Below, piece by piece: positions 50,086-58,475 of a stretch of 64,000 bases of DNA. The position numbers were made by a program, and so were the translations under genes. Source of the DNA: STF1-184 sp050178795 (GTDB taxonomy: Bacteria > Bacillota > Clostridia > Christensenellales > UBA1242); the NCBI GenBank assembly GCA_050178795.1, contig JBFXFT010000003.1, positions 1 to 64,000 of the forward strand, given 5' to 3'. The notes beneath the pieces were generated by a model. That model did no database searches. It was given only the letters and a program-made list of their open reading frames with translations, and had not been told where the DNA came from. Numbering within the stretch: position 1 is the first letter of the stretch; each line of letters opens with the position of its first letter.

Positions 50086-50101
50086 ATTTTTATATATATT
50101 T

Positions 50102-51796
50102 TTACATTTCTTCAAGCGTATCTATACAAATTAGGTTAAGTGCAAATTTTAATGTGGTTAAAACTGCTTGCAATAAATCCATTTTTGCTTGGGTTGTGTT
50201 TGGGTTGCCATCTATTACCTTTTGTGTGGTATAGAATTTATTTATTGCCTTACACAGATCCATACTCATCTTGCAAACTATGCTTGGCTCTTTATTAATA
50301 AGCGCTAAGTTAAAGGTGTCTTTTGCGTTTATAATTTGCCTTATAAGTTCAAATGCCTCTTTATTGTCTTTAAAAACTGAGTAGTCTGGCTCAAGCCTTA
50401 TATTAGTACTGCCCTTTCTTAAAATGCTTCTGCTTCTTGCATAAGAATATAAAATATAAGGTGCGGTATCTCCCTCAAAACTTAAAGATTGTTCTATGTC
50501 AAACACGCTGTCTTTGTTGCGTCCATTTTTTATAGTTGCATATATTAAAGATGCCTTTGCAATTTTGTTTTTTACTTCTTCCCTATATGAATCACTAAAA
50601 TTTTTCTCTTCAATAATTTCTTCAACCCTATTCTCTACGCTTTCAAATAGGTCTACGAGTACCGCTTGTTTACCTCGCCTACTAGCAATTTTTGCATCAG
50701 GCAACGAGAACATACCATAGTAAATGTGTTCTAGTCCGTTAACAAATTTTTCACCCATAAGTTCTAACACTTTAAATAGTTGTTGAAAGTGTCTTTTTTG
50801 TTGCACTGCTGTAACATAGTACATATTGTCAAAGTGATAATCGTTATACCTTGAAATGGCTGCTGCAACATCACGAGTTGAATAAAGACTAGCTCCATCT
50901 GATTTTTGAATTAAGTATACGCCTAGGTCATATTTTTCCAAATTCACAACTTTGGCGCCTTCACTGACTTCAAGTAGTCCAAGTTTTTCAAGTTTTTCAA
51001 CTGTTGCATCCATATCGTCCATATATGCGGACTCGCCTTTCCAACTGTCAAACTCTACCCCTAAGTAGTCAAGTAATCTTTTAGCCTCTTTTAATGATAT
51101 CTCCAAGAACCATCTATAAATTTTATAGTCCTCACCCTTTTTTGCCTCAATGTTTTTAAAAATTGCACGCGCCTCTTCAATAAGTGTTTCATCTGTTTCA
51201 GCTTCGGAAGAAAATTTTACATAAAGGTCTTGAATGGCGTCTACACCCCTTTTTTCAATATCTTCTTTTTTGCCCCACTTGTAATAAGCCGCTATCATCT
51301 TGCCAAAAGGTGTGCCATAATCGCCCACATAGTTTATGCGAATAACTTTATAGCCAAAACTTTCACACAATCTCGCTATGCTCTCGCCAATCATCGTTGT
51401 GCTTAAATGCCCTATATGCATATATTTTGCAAGATTAACTGAACTGTAATCAATGCAAACGGTCTTACCTTGCCCTACGTTTTCGGTAAATATTTTTGCA
51501 CCATTTTTATCTATTTCTTTTATTACATTTTCTGTAACTAGTTGTTTGTCCAAATAAAAATTAAGGTAGCCATTTACAACTTCAACCTTGCTTATGTATT
51601 TATTGGTTTTTAAATTGTCTTTTAAATAAATTCCCACTTCTTGTGGAGATTTTTTTAATACCTTGCTAAATTGAAAGCACGGTAAAGCGTAATCGCCAAG
51701 AGCAATGTCTTGAATTGGTACTAACATATCCTTTATTTGCTCTTTTGTGTAGCCCTCTAAAGTAATCAATTTTGCAACAAGTTCTTTATAGTCCAT
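50102..51796 (-). CDS. argS: arginine--tRNA ligase
   Basis: ArgRS, 564 residues, class I. The signature VNLAKYMHIGHLSTTMIGES (HIGH about residues 107-110) lacks the usual Pro/Ala-Asn spacing of other class I enzymes but is typical of ArgRS. The N-terminal Add1 domain (1-95) contacts the tRNA elbow. The ASRRGKQAVL segment near 370 replaces the KMSKS loop. The C-terminal helical anticodon domain follows, with YARSRSILRKG near 458. It charges tRNA(Arg). It has a promoter with an extended -10 upstream and no T-box. Confidence 0.96.
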   Translation of the reverse strand: MDYKELVAKLITLEGYTKEQIKDMLVPIQDIALGDYALPCFQFSKVLKKSPQEVGIYLKDNLKTNKYISKVEVVNGYLNFYLDKQLVTENVIKEIDKNGAKIFTENVGQGKTVCIDYSSVNLAKYMHIGHLSTTMIGESIARLCESFGYKVIRINYVGDYGTPFGKMIAAYYKWGKKEDIEKRGVDAIQDLYVKFSSEAETDETLIEEARAIFKNIEAKKGEDYKIYRWFLEISLKEAKRLLDYLGVEFDSWKGESAYMDDMDATVEKLEKLGLLEVSEGAKVVNLEKYDLGVYLIQKSDGASLYSTRDVAAAISRYNDYHFDNMYYVTAVQQKRHFQQLFKVLELMGEKFVNGLEHIYYGMFSLPDAKIASRRGKQAVLVDLFESVENRVEEIIEEKNFSDSYREEVKNKIAKASLIYATIKNGRNKDSVFDIEQSLSFEGDTAPYILYSYARSRSILRKGSTNIRLEPDYSVFKDNKEAFELIRQIINAKDTFNLALINKEPSIVCKMSMDLCKAINKFYTTQKVIDGNPNTTQAKMDLLQAVLTTLKFALNLICIDTLEEM

Positions 51797-51831
51797 TACT
51801 ACCCCTTTAATATATGTAAATTAACAGTTTA

Positions 51832-51861
51832 ATGTTATCATACAGCAATTTAATAAGTCAA
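51832..51861 (-). promoter_or_regulatory. argS promoter, TTGACT-18-TAACAT, extended -10
   Basis: On the minus strand, TTGACT (51861-51856), 18 bases ending in TGA, TAACAT (51837-51832). Confidence 0.65.
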
Positions 51862-51904
51862 GTTAAAACAATTCTTTAATGTTTTGTAAAAGTATTTGTT
51901 TAGA

Positions 51905-51942
51905 ATAAAAAATAGAGATATCCACTATCCCTATTTTTATTT
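51905..51942 (-). terminator. Rho-independent terminator
   Basis: AAAAATAGGGATA paired with TATCTCTATTTTT (one mismatch) after the SDR gene in the minus direction, then a T run. Confidence 0.75.
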
Positions 51943-51953
51943 TTTTAGTTTAT

Positions 51954-52757
51954 TTACTTTAATAGTGCAGCCATTTGTTTTGTAATCATATCAACAGCCT
52001 TTTTAGGTGCTAATCTGTATAATTTATCCATAAATCCTGAGTCTTTACCTACAATAATTCTAAATTTTTCTTTTTCTATACCTTTCAAAATTATTTCAGC
52101 CGCTTTTGGAGCCGTTGTCATAGTGTAACTCTTTGCGTTTTCACCCATACTTTTCATTTCAACGCCAGAGTTTTGTGTTATGTTTGTAGCAACTCCACCA
52201 GGGAATATGACGCTAACTCTTACATTTGTATTTTTAAGTTCTGCATATAGTCCTTCAGTCATAAGTTTAACTGCCGCTTTTGATGCGCCATATATTGTTT
52301 GTCCTGGTACAGGTAGGAACCCACCCATACTTGAAACATTGGCAATACAAGATGTTCCACTGTTCTTTAATAGATATGGAAGGAACGCTTTTACCATATA
52401 TAATGTACCAAAGAAGTTTACATTCATTACGCGCTCTATTTGGTCATAATTTAAGTCGTTTAGAGGTATAAATGGTTGAATTATTCCAGCAACATTTAGT
52501 AGTCCATCAAGTGCTCCATGCTCCTTTAATAATATTTCTGGCAAATTGTCTACTTGCGCTTTGTCTGTTACACTTACAACGTGAGTAGTCAAATTTTTTG
52601 AAAGTTCTTTGGCTAGTTCAGCAGTCTCTTTTAAACCTTTTTCACTTATATCAAGTGCTGCAACTTTTGCACCTCTATTTAATAGTGCTAATACAACCTC
52701 TCGGCCTATTCCATTTCCGCCACCAGTAACGGCAAATACTTTATCTTTAAATTCCAT
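51954..52757 (-). CDS. short-chain dehydrogenase/reductase
   Basis: The frame runs further upstream, but the ATG at 52757 has AAAGGAG eight bases ahead and begins right before the nucleotide-binding motif; this gives 267 residues, normal for the classical SDR family. TGGGNGIG (about residues 11-18) binds NAD(P), NVAG (~89) stabilises the core, Ser (~141) and YGASK (~154-158) form the catalytic set. The C-terminus has an amphipathic segment (MDKLYRLAPKKAVDMITKQM). The substrate is an alcohol, ketone or lipid-linked group that cannot be named. Single-gene unit. Confidence 0.9.
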   Translation of the reverse strand: MEFKDKVFAVTGGGNGIGREVVLALLNRGAKVAALDISEKGLKETAELAKELSKNLTTHVVSVTDKAQVDNLPEILLKEHGALDGLLNVAGIIQPFIPLNDLNYDQIERVMNVNFFGTLYMVKAFLPYLLKNSGTSCIANVSSMGGFLPVPGQTIYGASKAAVKLMTEGLYAELKNTNVRVSVIFPGGVATNITQNSGVEMKSMGENAKSYTMTTAPKAAEIILKGIEKEKFRIIVGKDSGFMDKLYRLAPKKAVDMITKQMAALLK

Positions 52758-52947
52758 TTTGTTTTCTCCTTTACATCTATTTTTTACCATAATATTTATA
52801 GCATAATTCAAATTTATAACAAAGTAAAATAATATGCGGTTTTGCAACTTTTATAAAATAATGTAAATTCCACTAATCATATACCATTATTTGACCACTT
52901 TTTGCCAAAATCTACGATTAGTAGACCATTTATACACAATAAATAGG

Positions 52948-52977
52948 TTGTACTTTTTTTATAGTTTCTGTTAAACT
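52948..52977 (+). promoter_or_regulatory. promoter, TTGTAC-18-TAAACT, extended -10
   Basis: TTGTAC at 52948-52953 and TGT-TAAACT ending at 52977, 31 bases before the regulator's ATG. Confidence 0.55.
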
Positions 52978-53008
52978 TTGATTAGTTTAAATTTTAGGAG
53001 AATGAAAT

Positions 53009-53644
53009 ATGGAAAACAACAACGTAGGAAAAACAATTGCAAACTTGAGAAGAAAAAATAATTTGACACAAAGTCAACTCGCAGAAAAATTGTTCGTTTC
53101 CGACAAGGCAATTAGTAGATGGGAATCTGGCGTAGGTCTTCCAGAAATTGCAAATCTAATTGAATTATCAAAAGTGTTTGGCGTTTCGGTAGACTACATA
53201 GTAAATGGTCAAGGAGCGGAGATGACACAACCAGTAAATAGTGCGCCAGTAAATGAGATTAGAAACTACGAAAGACAATATGAAACACCGAAGCGTGAAC
53301 TTGACGCAGATACCGTTAAAACAATGTCTATTTTAAGCATATCTCTAAGTGGTTTTGGTCTAATTATGGGGCTAATAGTTAACCCATTTGTGGGAATTGT
53401 ACTTGCTATAATTGGTTTAATTTTAGCGCTAGTTTATAAAGACCAAACATCTCTATCAACTGTTGCTAAAATACTTAGCATAGTATCAGTAGCCATTTGT
53501 GGAATAATAACCATATATGCAATAATATCTTTAATAAATAACGACACAATGGTTAATAACATATTTGACCTATTTAAAGATATCATGAATGACTTTATGG
53601 ACTTTGGCACTAGTGGTTTTGGTTTTATTAAAAATCTATTTTAA
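53009..53644 (+). CDS. XRE-family regulator with membrane segments
   Basis: A 211-residue protein. Residues 7-62 form a Cro/CI-type helix-turn-helix (TIANLRRKNNLTQSQLAEKL, SDKAISRWESGVGLPEIANL). After a polar linker come three predicted membrane segments (about 112-130, 132-150, 158-180). Such membrane-tethered XRE proteins are common in Bacillota and respond to envelope conditions. AGGAG precedes the ATG. It has its own promoter and terminator. Its target is not known; the palindrome at 54542 is a candidate only by proximity. Confidence 0.88.
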   Translation: MENNNVGKTIANLRRKNNLTQSQLAEKLFVSDKAISRWESGVGLPEIANLIELSKVFGVSVDYIVNGQGAEMTQPVNSAPVNEIRNYERQYETPKRELDADTVKTMSILSISLSGFGLIMGLIVNPFVGIVLAIIGLILALVYKDQTSLSTVAKILSIVSVAICGIITIYAIISLINNDTMVNNIFDLFKDIMNDFMDFGTSGFGFIKNLF

Positions 53645-53670
53645 AAACATTTAACAATAATTTCAAAATT

Positions 53671-53700
53671 AAAAAATAAGGACCAACTCCTTATTTTTTA
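53671..53700 (+). terminator. Rho-independent terminator
   Basis: Stem AAAAATAAGGA/TCCTTATTTTT around CCAAC, 27 bases after the XRE gene. Confidence 0.85.
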
Positions 53701-53789
53701 TTAATTTTAAACTATGTCTTTACAAATTTTAAAAAAGTAATATAATATATATTGTATAAAGATATTTAAAAAGTATAGAAGGCGTTATA

Positions 53790-54401
53790 GTGACAAAAAG
53801 AAAAGAGTTCGTTGAAGGCACTAAAAAAATTTTAGGCAAAAAAATTGAACCTAGGTTGAAAAATCAAAATGGCACTACCCTACTTGTAGTTGATATGCAG
53901 GCAGGTTTTATTAACGAACACAATAAAGAATATGTGCCAGCGGTTATTGAATTAATTGAATCAAATCTATTTGATAATTACATATACACAAAATACATAA
54001 ATACTGCAAACAGCCCTTTTAGTAAAATTTTAGGTTGGACGGACTTACAAGATTCAGCGAGCCAACAACTAGTTGTCCCTTATTTAAACAACAGCGAAAT
54101 AATAGTTCAAAAGCATACTTACGGCATAAGCGACGACAGGGTAAAAAAGTTTAAAGAAGACAAAGTAAAAGAAATTTATATTTGTGGCACCGACATTGAC
54201 GCCTGTGTATATGCAATAGGAATAAGTCTATTTGATAACAACGTAAAACCTATTTTTATTACCGATGCATGCATGACTTCGTCAGAGACTGATGACTTAA
54301 GAGACTGGTCTTTAAAGATAATAGAGAGACAATTTGGTAATGCGTGCATGATAACGTCAGATGAATTAAAAGAAAAGTTAAAAAGAAAAAAGAAAAGTTA
54401 A
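53790..54401 (+). CDS. isochorismatase-family cysteine hydrolase
   Basis: A 203-residue protein starting at GTG with GAAGG ahead. The catalytic triad of the family is visible: Asp in VVDMQAGF (~35), Lys in VQKHTYG (~109), and Cys in GTDIDACVYA (~138). The family hydrolyses amides, imides or enol ethers, for example nicotinamide or isochorismate. The nicotinamidase metal-site motif is not evident, so the substrate is left open. A short Lys-rich tail ends the protein. Terminator follows. Confidence 0.85.
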   Translation: MTKRKEFVEGTKKILGKKIEPRLKNQNGTTLLVVDMQAGFINEHNKEYVPAVIELIESNLFDNYIYTKYINTANSPFSKILGWTDLQDSASQQLVVPYLNNSEIIVQKHTYGISDDRVKKFKEDKVKEIYICGTDIDACVYAIGISLFDNNVKPIFITDACMTSSETDDLRDWSLKIIERQFGNACMITSDELKEKLKRKKKS

Positions 54402-54455
54402 AAAAATATTTATTCGCCAATTTTATATACTTCCACTAAATACGGCAAGTATAGC

Positions 54456-54485
54456 AAAACATACCCATTTTTGGGTATGTTTTTT
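54456..54485 (+). terminator. Rho-independent terminator
   Basis: Stem AAAACATACCCA/TGGGTATGTTTT around TTTT, then a T run. Confidence 0.9.
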
Positions 54486-54518
54486 AGTCAATCTGTTCCG
54501 ACAAATTTCTAAAAGATA

Positions 54519-54547
54519 TTGACTTTTTTACGCAAACGATATATACT
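54519..54547 (+). promoter_or_regulatory. promoter, TTGACT-17-TATACT
   Basis: TTGACT at 54519-54524 and TATACT at 54542-54547, driving the 853-residue gene. Confidence 0.8.
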
Positions 54548-54559
54548 GAAATCAGTATA
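54542..54559 (+). promoter_or_regulatory. palindromic operator over the -10
   Basis: TATACTGA-AA-TCAGTATA is a perfect 18-base palindrome whose left half is the -10 hexamer and whose right half covers the transcription start. A repressor dimer bound there would block RNA polymerase. Confidence 0.6.
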
Positions 54560-54589
54560 AAAAAACAATTTAATAAGGCGGTTTTCTTT

Positions 54590-57151
54590 ATGGACGAGCA
54601 AACTAGAAATATTGAGAAAGACAAAGTTAAAAAGTTAAAGACAAAAAAGACTGAGGCTTACAAGGAAGCTATTAAGGCTAGGCACGAAGCGCTAAACTCT
54701 ACTGTGGTTATGGACATTCCAGTTGAAGGTAGCATAATGTACTTTAACAATTATTCCGACATTCACTATGAAGAATGTGATATGGAAAAATTGGATCAAG
54801 ATTTCAGGGAAGATGCAATAATACCTAATATGCACGTGACTCTAGGTGGCGACAAAATTGATATGCCGCTAAAAGACTCTGTGACTAGTATTTATGAAAA
54901 GGTTACAAACCCTTCCGAAGGGAAAGAGATGTTTGCTGAATCTGTCAAAGAATCTGGCATTTTGAAAAACGTTGATGGTATGTTTAACGGAAATCATGGT
55001 TACAGATTGATAACACTAACCTCTTTTGATGCTAACCAAGATATGTCAAAAGAACTAGCAATAGAAGAATCTGCTGCTATTAACCAATTAGAGTTAAATT
55101 ACCTTTTAGACGACCCAATACACCCGGGCAAAAAAGTCAGGGTTATAATTCACTTAAGGCATGGCGAAGGAATACCTGCAAACGAAGGTGCTGCCGTAGA
55201 CAAAATGCTACAAGGTGACAATATAAAGTGTGTTGATGTATATATATCAGAGCACACACATAAAATTTACATTGGCAGTTCCGAAATTAAAATTGATGAA
55301 GCTAATAGAAAAAATCCAAAAACTAAAGTTATTACCGCTGTAAACTTCGGTTCAAGACAAGAACGTAGCGAGTACGGCGACAGGGCTGGCTACCGTCCAA
55401 CTCCAAGAGTAGATGGCGAAATTTTAAGAATAGCTTTGGTTCCCAATGCAGATAAAACCGACTTTTCTGTAAACGTTGATTTAATAAACAAAAGGGAACT
55501 TTTAAATAACATAGTTATACAAAAAATGGCTAAAGTACAAACAATCTGTGACAAACTTGAGGAAAAAGAATATGCCTCTCAATCACAAGTTGCGACTGCT
55601 TATAAGAATAGTAGTGCTGCCATTTACCAAAACACATTAAAACCTTATAAGGCTGGCAAAGAAAAAAATTTATTCCAACCTATCAAGGGTACTTTCATTG
55701 CATCATGGAGCGGCTTTGTTGTTGGTAACTCCGACGTAAAAAACGAAAAAGCTATTGAGAAAAAAATTGAACTAACATCTAAATTGAATGGTTCTGCCAA
55801 AATCTTCTTGAATGGAGATATGGTTTTCTACAAAAAAGCAGACTTCTTTAAAAGACAAAAATTTGCAGACGACGTCTTTTCTTACATAGAATTATTGGCA
55901 GAAAAACTAGAAAAAGTTAAGCACAAAATAATTGGTTACAATTCTGGTGTTGAAGAACAAAAAATGATGATGTATCAATCAAAAGAATTAGCCAAATATG
56001 CTATGATTCGTCTACAAATGGATGAAAAACTGGTTTATAGACCTTATGATAAAACCAAATTGCTAGCAGAACAAAAGAAAATTCAAGCAGAACAAGTAGA
56101 CGCTCATAACAAAGGTATTCTTTCTTCAGCAATCAATGAGTACTTTGCTATGAAATCAATGTGGGAATATTATACTGGTAAAAAGCAATACTATTATGAT
56201 ATGACCGCCAAAGAGAAACAATATCCAAAAGATAAAGTTTTTCAATATTTAGAAAATTTGCAAAAGTTTGATATTAACTTCCATATGAAAAACTATAAAG
56301 CTATAGAAGATGGTTTTGTAAGTAAACTAAGGCTAGAGAGAACTCTATTAAGTTTGCGAAAAGATAGAGAATATATAGATTACACCTTTCCTCTTTCTGC
56401 AATAGAATTAAGAGATCCTCATCCAAACTTGATTCAACACATTTTGTGTGAGTTCTTAGGAATAGACCCTAAAACCATTGCCATTAACCCTAGACCAAAT
56501 ACCGAAACTTTTTTAACCTTACCAATAAAAACTAATAAAAATAGATCAAAAAATTTAAACTTGCTTTTCAAATATTCAAAAAGCGTAGCTAAACGTAGTG
56601 CTCAAACAACACATTTTTCTACACAAGAATCAAAAAGACCTAAAGTGGATGCTATTATCGTAAATACTAAAGGCGGTTATGAGTACGTAACAAAGCAAAG
56701 ATCGCTTGATCCAGAATATAAATCACTTGCAGCAGGTGAGGCTAGCACAGACGTTTTAAAAGATATTTGGTATATTTCTGCAGGTAGAGATGATGGTAGC
56801 AAGGACAGAGTGGACCAAGAGCAATCTGTAAGCAAACTATACAAATTTGAATGGGATGAAAGCACACAAGAAAGTAATGCTGACTATGAAGGCAGAGATA
56901 TGTATAGAAAAGCAAAACTTAAACCATCCCTACTTTGCAGTTCTGTCAACTACGATAGCGCTCTAACACATGAGGATGTATTTGAAACAGTTGTTCAAAA
57001 TATGGTGGTAAATAGCTTTAATAAAACTTACTATAAAGTTGCAAAGATAGAACTTGTAAAAAATCAAAGTAAGGCAAGGGAAGCCATTGAAAAGGCTCTT
57101 GATGGTAAAGCCTCAGTTTCGAGAGAAGGAACAGTTGGCAAACAAATTTAG
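54590..57151 (+). CDS. large metallophosphoesterase-like protein, 853 aa
   Basis: The N-terminal ~300 residues have calcineurin-like phosphoesterase motifs in order: NYSDIHYEE near 55 (D-x-H), TLGGDKIDM near 84 (GD), MFNGNHGYR near 130 (GNH, the usual Asp replaced by Gly), IIHLRHGEG near 187 (H) and SEHTHKI near 211 (xHxH). The missing GNHD Asp weakens one catalytic contact. The remaining ~550 residues are not recognised: Lys/Tyr-rich and largely helical (about 430-570), then mixed, with a SEQTTHFSTQ-like polar stretch. No signal or membrane helix. The size and fused tail resemble phage or plasmid proteins, but no other phage gene is near. The promoter carries a palindromic operator, so it is probably kept off under some condition. 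Confidence 0.75.
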   Translation: MDEQTRNIEKDKVKKLKTKKTEAYKEAIKARHEALNSTVVMDIPVEGSIMYFNNYSDIHYEECDMEKLDQDFREDAIIPNMHVTLGGDKIDMPLKDSVTSIYEKVTNPSEGKEMFAESVKESGILKNVDGMFNGNHGYRLITLTSFDANQDMSKELAIEESAAINQLELNYLLDDPIHPGKKVRVIIHLRHGEGIPANEGAAVDKMLQGDNIKCVDVYISEHTHKIYIGSSEIKIDEANRKNPKTKVITAVNFGSRQERSEYGDRAGYRPTPRVDGEILRIALVPNADKTDFSVNVDLINKRELLNNIVIQKMAKVQTICDKLEEKEYASQSQVATAYKNSSAAIYQNTLKPYKAGKEKNLFQPIKGTFIASWSGFVVGNSDVKNEKAIEKKIELTSKLNGSAKIFLNGDMVFYKKADFFKRQKFADDVFSYIELLAEKLEKVKHKIIGYNSGVEEQKMMMYQSKELAKYAMIRLQMDEKLVYRPYDKTKLLAEQKKIQAEQVDAHNKGILSSAINEYFAMKSMWEYYTGKKQYYYDMTAKEKQYPKDKVFQYLENLQKFDINFHMKNYKAIEDGFVSKLRLERTLLSLRKDREYIDYTFPLSAIELRDPHPNLIQHILCEFLGIDPKTIAINPRPNTETFLTLPIKTNKNRSKNLNLLFKYSKSVAKRSAQTTHFSTQESKRPKVDAIIVNTKGGYEYVTKQRSLDPEYKSLAAGEASTDVLKDIWYISAGRDDGSKDRVDQEQSVSKLYKFEWDESTQESNADYEGRDMYRKAKLKPSLLCSSVNYDSALTHEDVFETVVQNMVVNSFNKTYYKVAKIELVKNQSKAREAIEKALDGKASVSREGTVGKQI

Positions 57152-57218
57152 TTATTTAGTCATTTATAAATTGATTTAATCTCTAATAAACATTATAATT
57201 AAAACCGAGGTAATTAAT

Positions 57219-57476
57219 ATGAAATATGGAATAACCGAAAAAGGCAACTTAATATTTTGTGCAAACTGCGGTAAGGGTCTAGCAACTGATGGAGAAATGA
57301 AATACAATTATTGCTCTAGATGTGGCGCCCCACTATCAATAGAAAGCATAGAGCAAAAAGAAGATGAGATACTTCAAATTAAGACTGATTTATTGGACGA
57401 CTTAAAAGACATTGCAGAAAAATTGGAAACTGACTCATTTGAAGCAGTGCTAACGAGGTATGAAGACGAAGACTAA
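57219..57476 (+). CDS. zinc-ribbon protein, 85 aa
   Basis: A small protein with two CxxC pairs, CANCGKG (Cys14, Cys17) and CSRCGAP (Cys33, Cys36), spaced as in a zinc ribbon. The remaining ~45 residues form an acidic helix (LDDLKDIAEKL). The start has GAGGT ahead. It lies 67 bases after the phosphoesterase-like gene with no terminator between and precedes a strong one, so it is probably cotranscribed. Zinc-ribbon proteins of this size often bind nucleic acids or act as adaptors; the role here is unknown. Confidence 0.8.
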   Translation: MKYGITEKGNLIFCANCGKGLATDGEMKYNYCSRCGAPLSIESIEQKEDEILQIKTDLLDDLKDIAEKLETDSFEAVLTRYEDED

Positions 57477-57482
57477 TTAAAT

Positions 57483-57511
57483 AAAAACCCCAATACAAGT
57501 TGGGGTTTTTT
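57483..57511 (+). terminator. Rho-independent terminator
   Basis: Stem AAAAACCCCA/TGGGGTTTTT around ATACAAGT, six bases after the zinc-ribbon gene. Confidence 0.9.
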
Positions 57512-57539
57512 AATGCTTCAAATTTGTTTTTTAAAAATG

Positions 57540-57568
57540 TTGTCAATAAAGGTTTCTTTTGCTATAAT
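57540..57568 (+). promoter_or_regulatory. tRNA-Thr promoter, TTGTCA-17-TATAAT, extended -10
   Basis: TTGTCA at 57540-57545 and TGC-TATAAT ending at 57568, 21 bases before the tRNA. Confidence 0.85.
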
Positions 57569-57589
57569 AACAACTAGTAAAAAAGCCTT

Positions 57590-57665
57590 GCTTCTGTGGC
57601 TCAGTTGGTAGAGCAATTGATTCGTAATCAGTAGGTCGGCGGTTCGATTCCGCCCAGAAGCTCCA
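57590..57665 (+). tRNA. tRNA-Thr(CGU)
   Basis: A complete 76-base tRNA with acceptor GCTTCTG/CAGAAGC, discriminator T and encoded CCA. The anticodon arm ATTGA-TTCGTAA-TCAGT has anticodon CGT, reading ACG. D and T arms are canonical (GGTTCGATTCC in the T arm). It has its own promoter and a terminator. Together with the tRNA-Thr(GGU) at the left edge, two of the threonine isoacceptors are in this window. Confidence 0.95.
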
Positions 57666-57668
57666 AAT

Positions 57669-57703
57669 AAAGTCTTGCAAAACTTATTTGCAAGACTTTT
57701 TAT
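57669..57703 (+). terminator. Rho-independent terminator after tRNA
   Basis: Stem AAAGTCTTGCAA/TTGCAAGACTTT around AACTTA, then T-rich. Confidence 0.85.
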
Positions 57704-57716
57704 TTGTGTAATCAAA

Positions 57717-57741
57717 TTTCACGATTTCACAATTATTTCAC
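57717..57741 (+). promoter_or_regulatory. TTTCAC direct repeats ahead of the two-component genes
   Basis: Three copies of TTTCAC start at 57717, 57725 and 57736. The last two are separated by five bases (11-base period), the geometry of OmpR/PhoP-type response-regulator sites. They lie 20 bases upstream of the -35, a position suited to activation. Confidence 0.65.
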
Positions 57742-57760
57742 ATAAGTGTAGTACATTAAA

Positions 57761-57789
57761 TTGTTATTTTTAAACTTATGATATAAAAT
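57761..57789 (+). promoter_or_regulatory. promoter, TTGTTA-17-TAAAAT
   Basis: TTGTTA at 57761-57766 and TAAAAT at 57784-57789, followed by AGAGGA and the response-regulator ATG. Confidence 0.65.
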
Positions 57790-57812
57790 ATATAAATGAG
57801 AGGAAATAAAAA

Positions 57813-58475
57813 ATGTATAACATTTTAATTGTAGATGACGAAAAAAATATTGTAAATGTATTAAAAGAGTATGCAAAATACTATGGCTTTTTGGCAGACA
57901 CAGCATCAGATGGTCTTGAGGCACTTGAAAAAGTTAACGAAAAGAATTTTGACTGTATGATAATAGATATTATGATGCCAAACCTAAATGGTTACGATAC
58001 AGTTAAGGCAATGAAAAAAATAAAAAACATTCCAGTAATTATGATTAGCGCCAAAGGCGAAGAGTATGACAAGCTTCATGGTTTTGAACTTGGAATTGAC
58101 GACTATATTGTAAAACCATTTTCCCCAAAAGAGGTTATGGCGCGCATAAAAGCGGTTCTAAAAAGAACAAATGGTTTTGTGGACTATGCCGAAATAGACG
58201 ACCTAAAAATTGACTTAAATGGGCGCAAAGTTTTTGTTAAAGACGAACTTATACAACTTACAAAAAAAGAGTATGATTTGCTTCTATATTTACTAAACAA
58301 CAAAGGGGTCGTGCTATCAAGAGAGCAACTAATTAATACCGTTTGGGGCTATGACTATTATGGCTATGATAGGACGCTAGATACACACATAAAAATGCTA
58401 AGGGCACATTTAAAAGAATGTGGAAAATATATAAAAACAATTAGGGGCTTTGGTTACAAATTTGAAGAAAATTAA
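57813..58475 (+). CDS. OmpR-family response regulator
   Basis: A 220-residue regulator. The receiver domain (1-115) has the acidic pair in VDDEKN (Asp8, Asp9), the phospho-accepting Asp in CMIIDIMMP (~52), the switch Ser/Thr in VIMISAKG (~79) and Lys in DYIVKPF (~101). The C-terminal winged helix (about 125-220) has the OmpR-type LTKKEYDLLLYLLNN and the recognition region YDRTLDTHIKMLRAHL. It pairs with the histidine kinase gene that overlaps its end. TTTCAC repeats occur upstream of this gene and of the ABC gene, so it probably regulates both. Confidence 0.94.
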   Translation: MYNILIVDDEKNIVNVLKEYAKYYGFLADTASDGLEALEKVNEKNFDCMIIDIMMPNLNGYDTVKAMKKIKNIPVIMISAKGEEYDKLHGFELGIDDYIVKPFSPKEVMARIKAVLKRTNGFVDYAEIDDLKIDLNGRKVFVKDELIQLTKKEYDLLLYLLNNKGVVLSREQLINTVWGYDYYGYDRTLDTHIKMLRAHLKECGKYIKTIRGFGYKFEEN

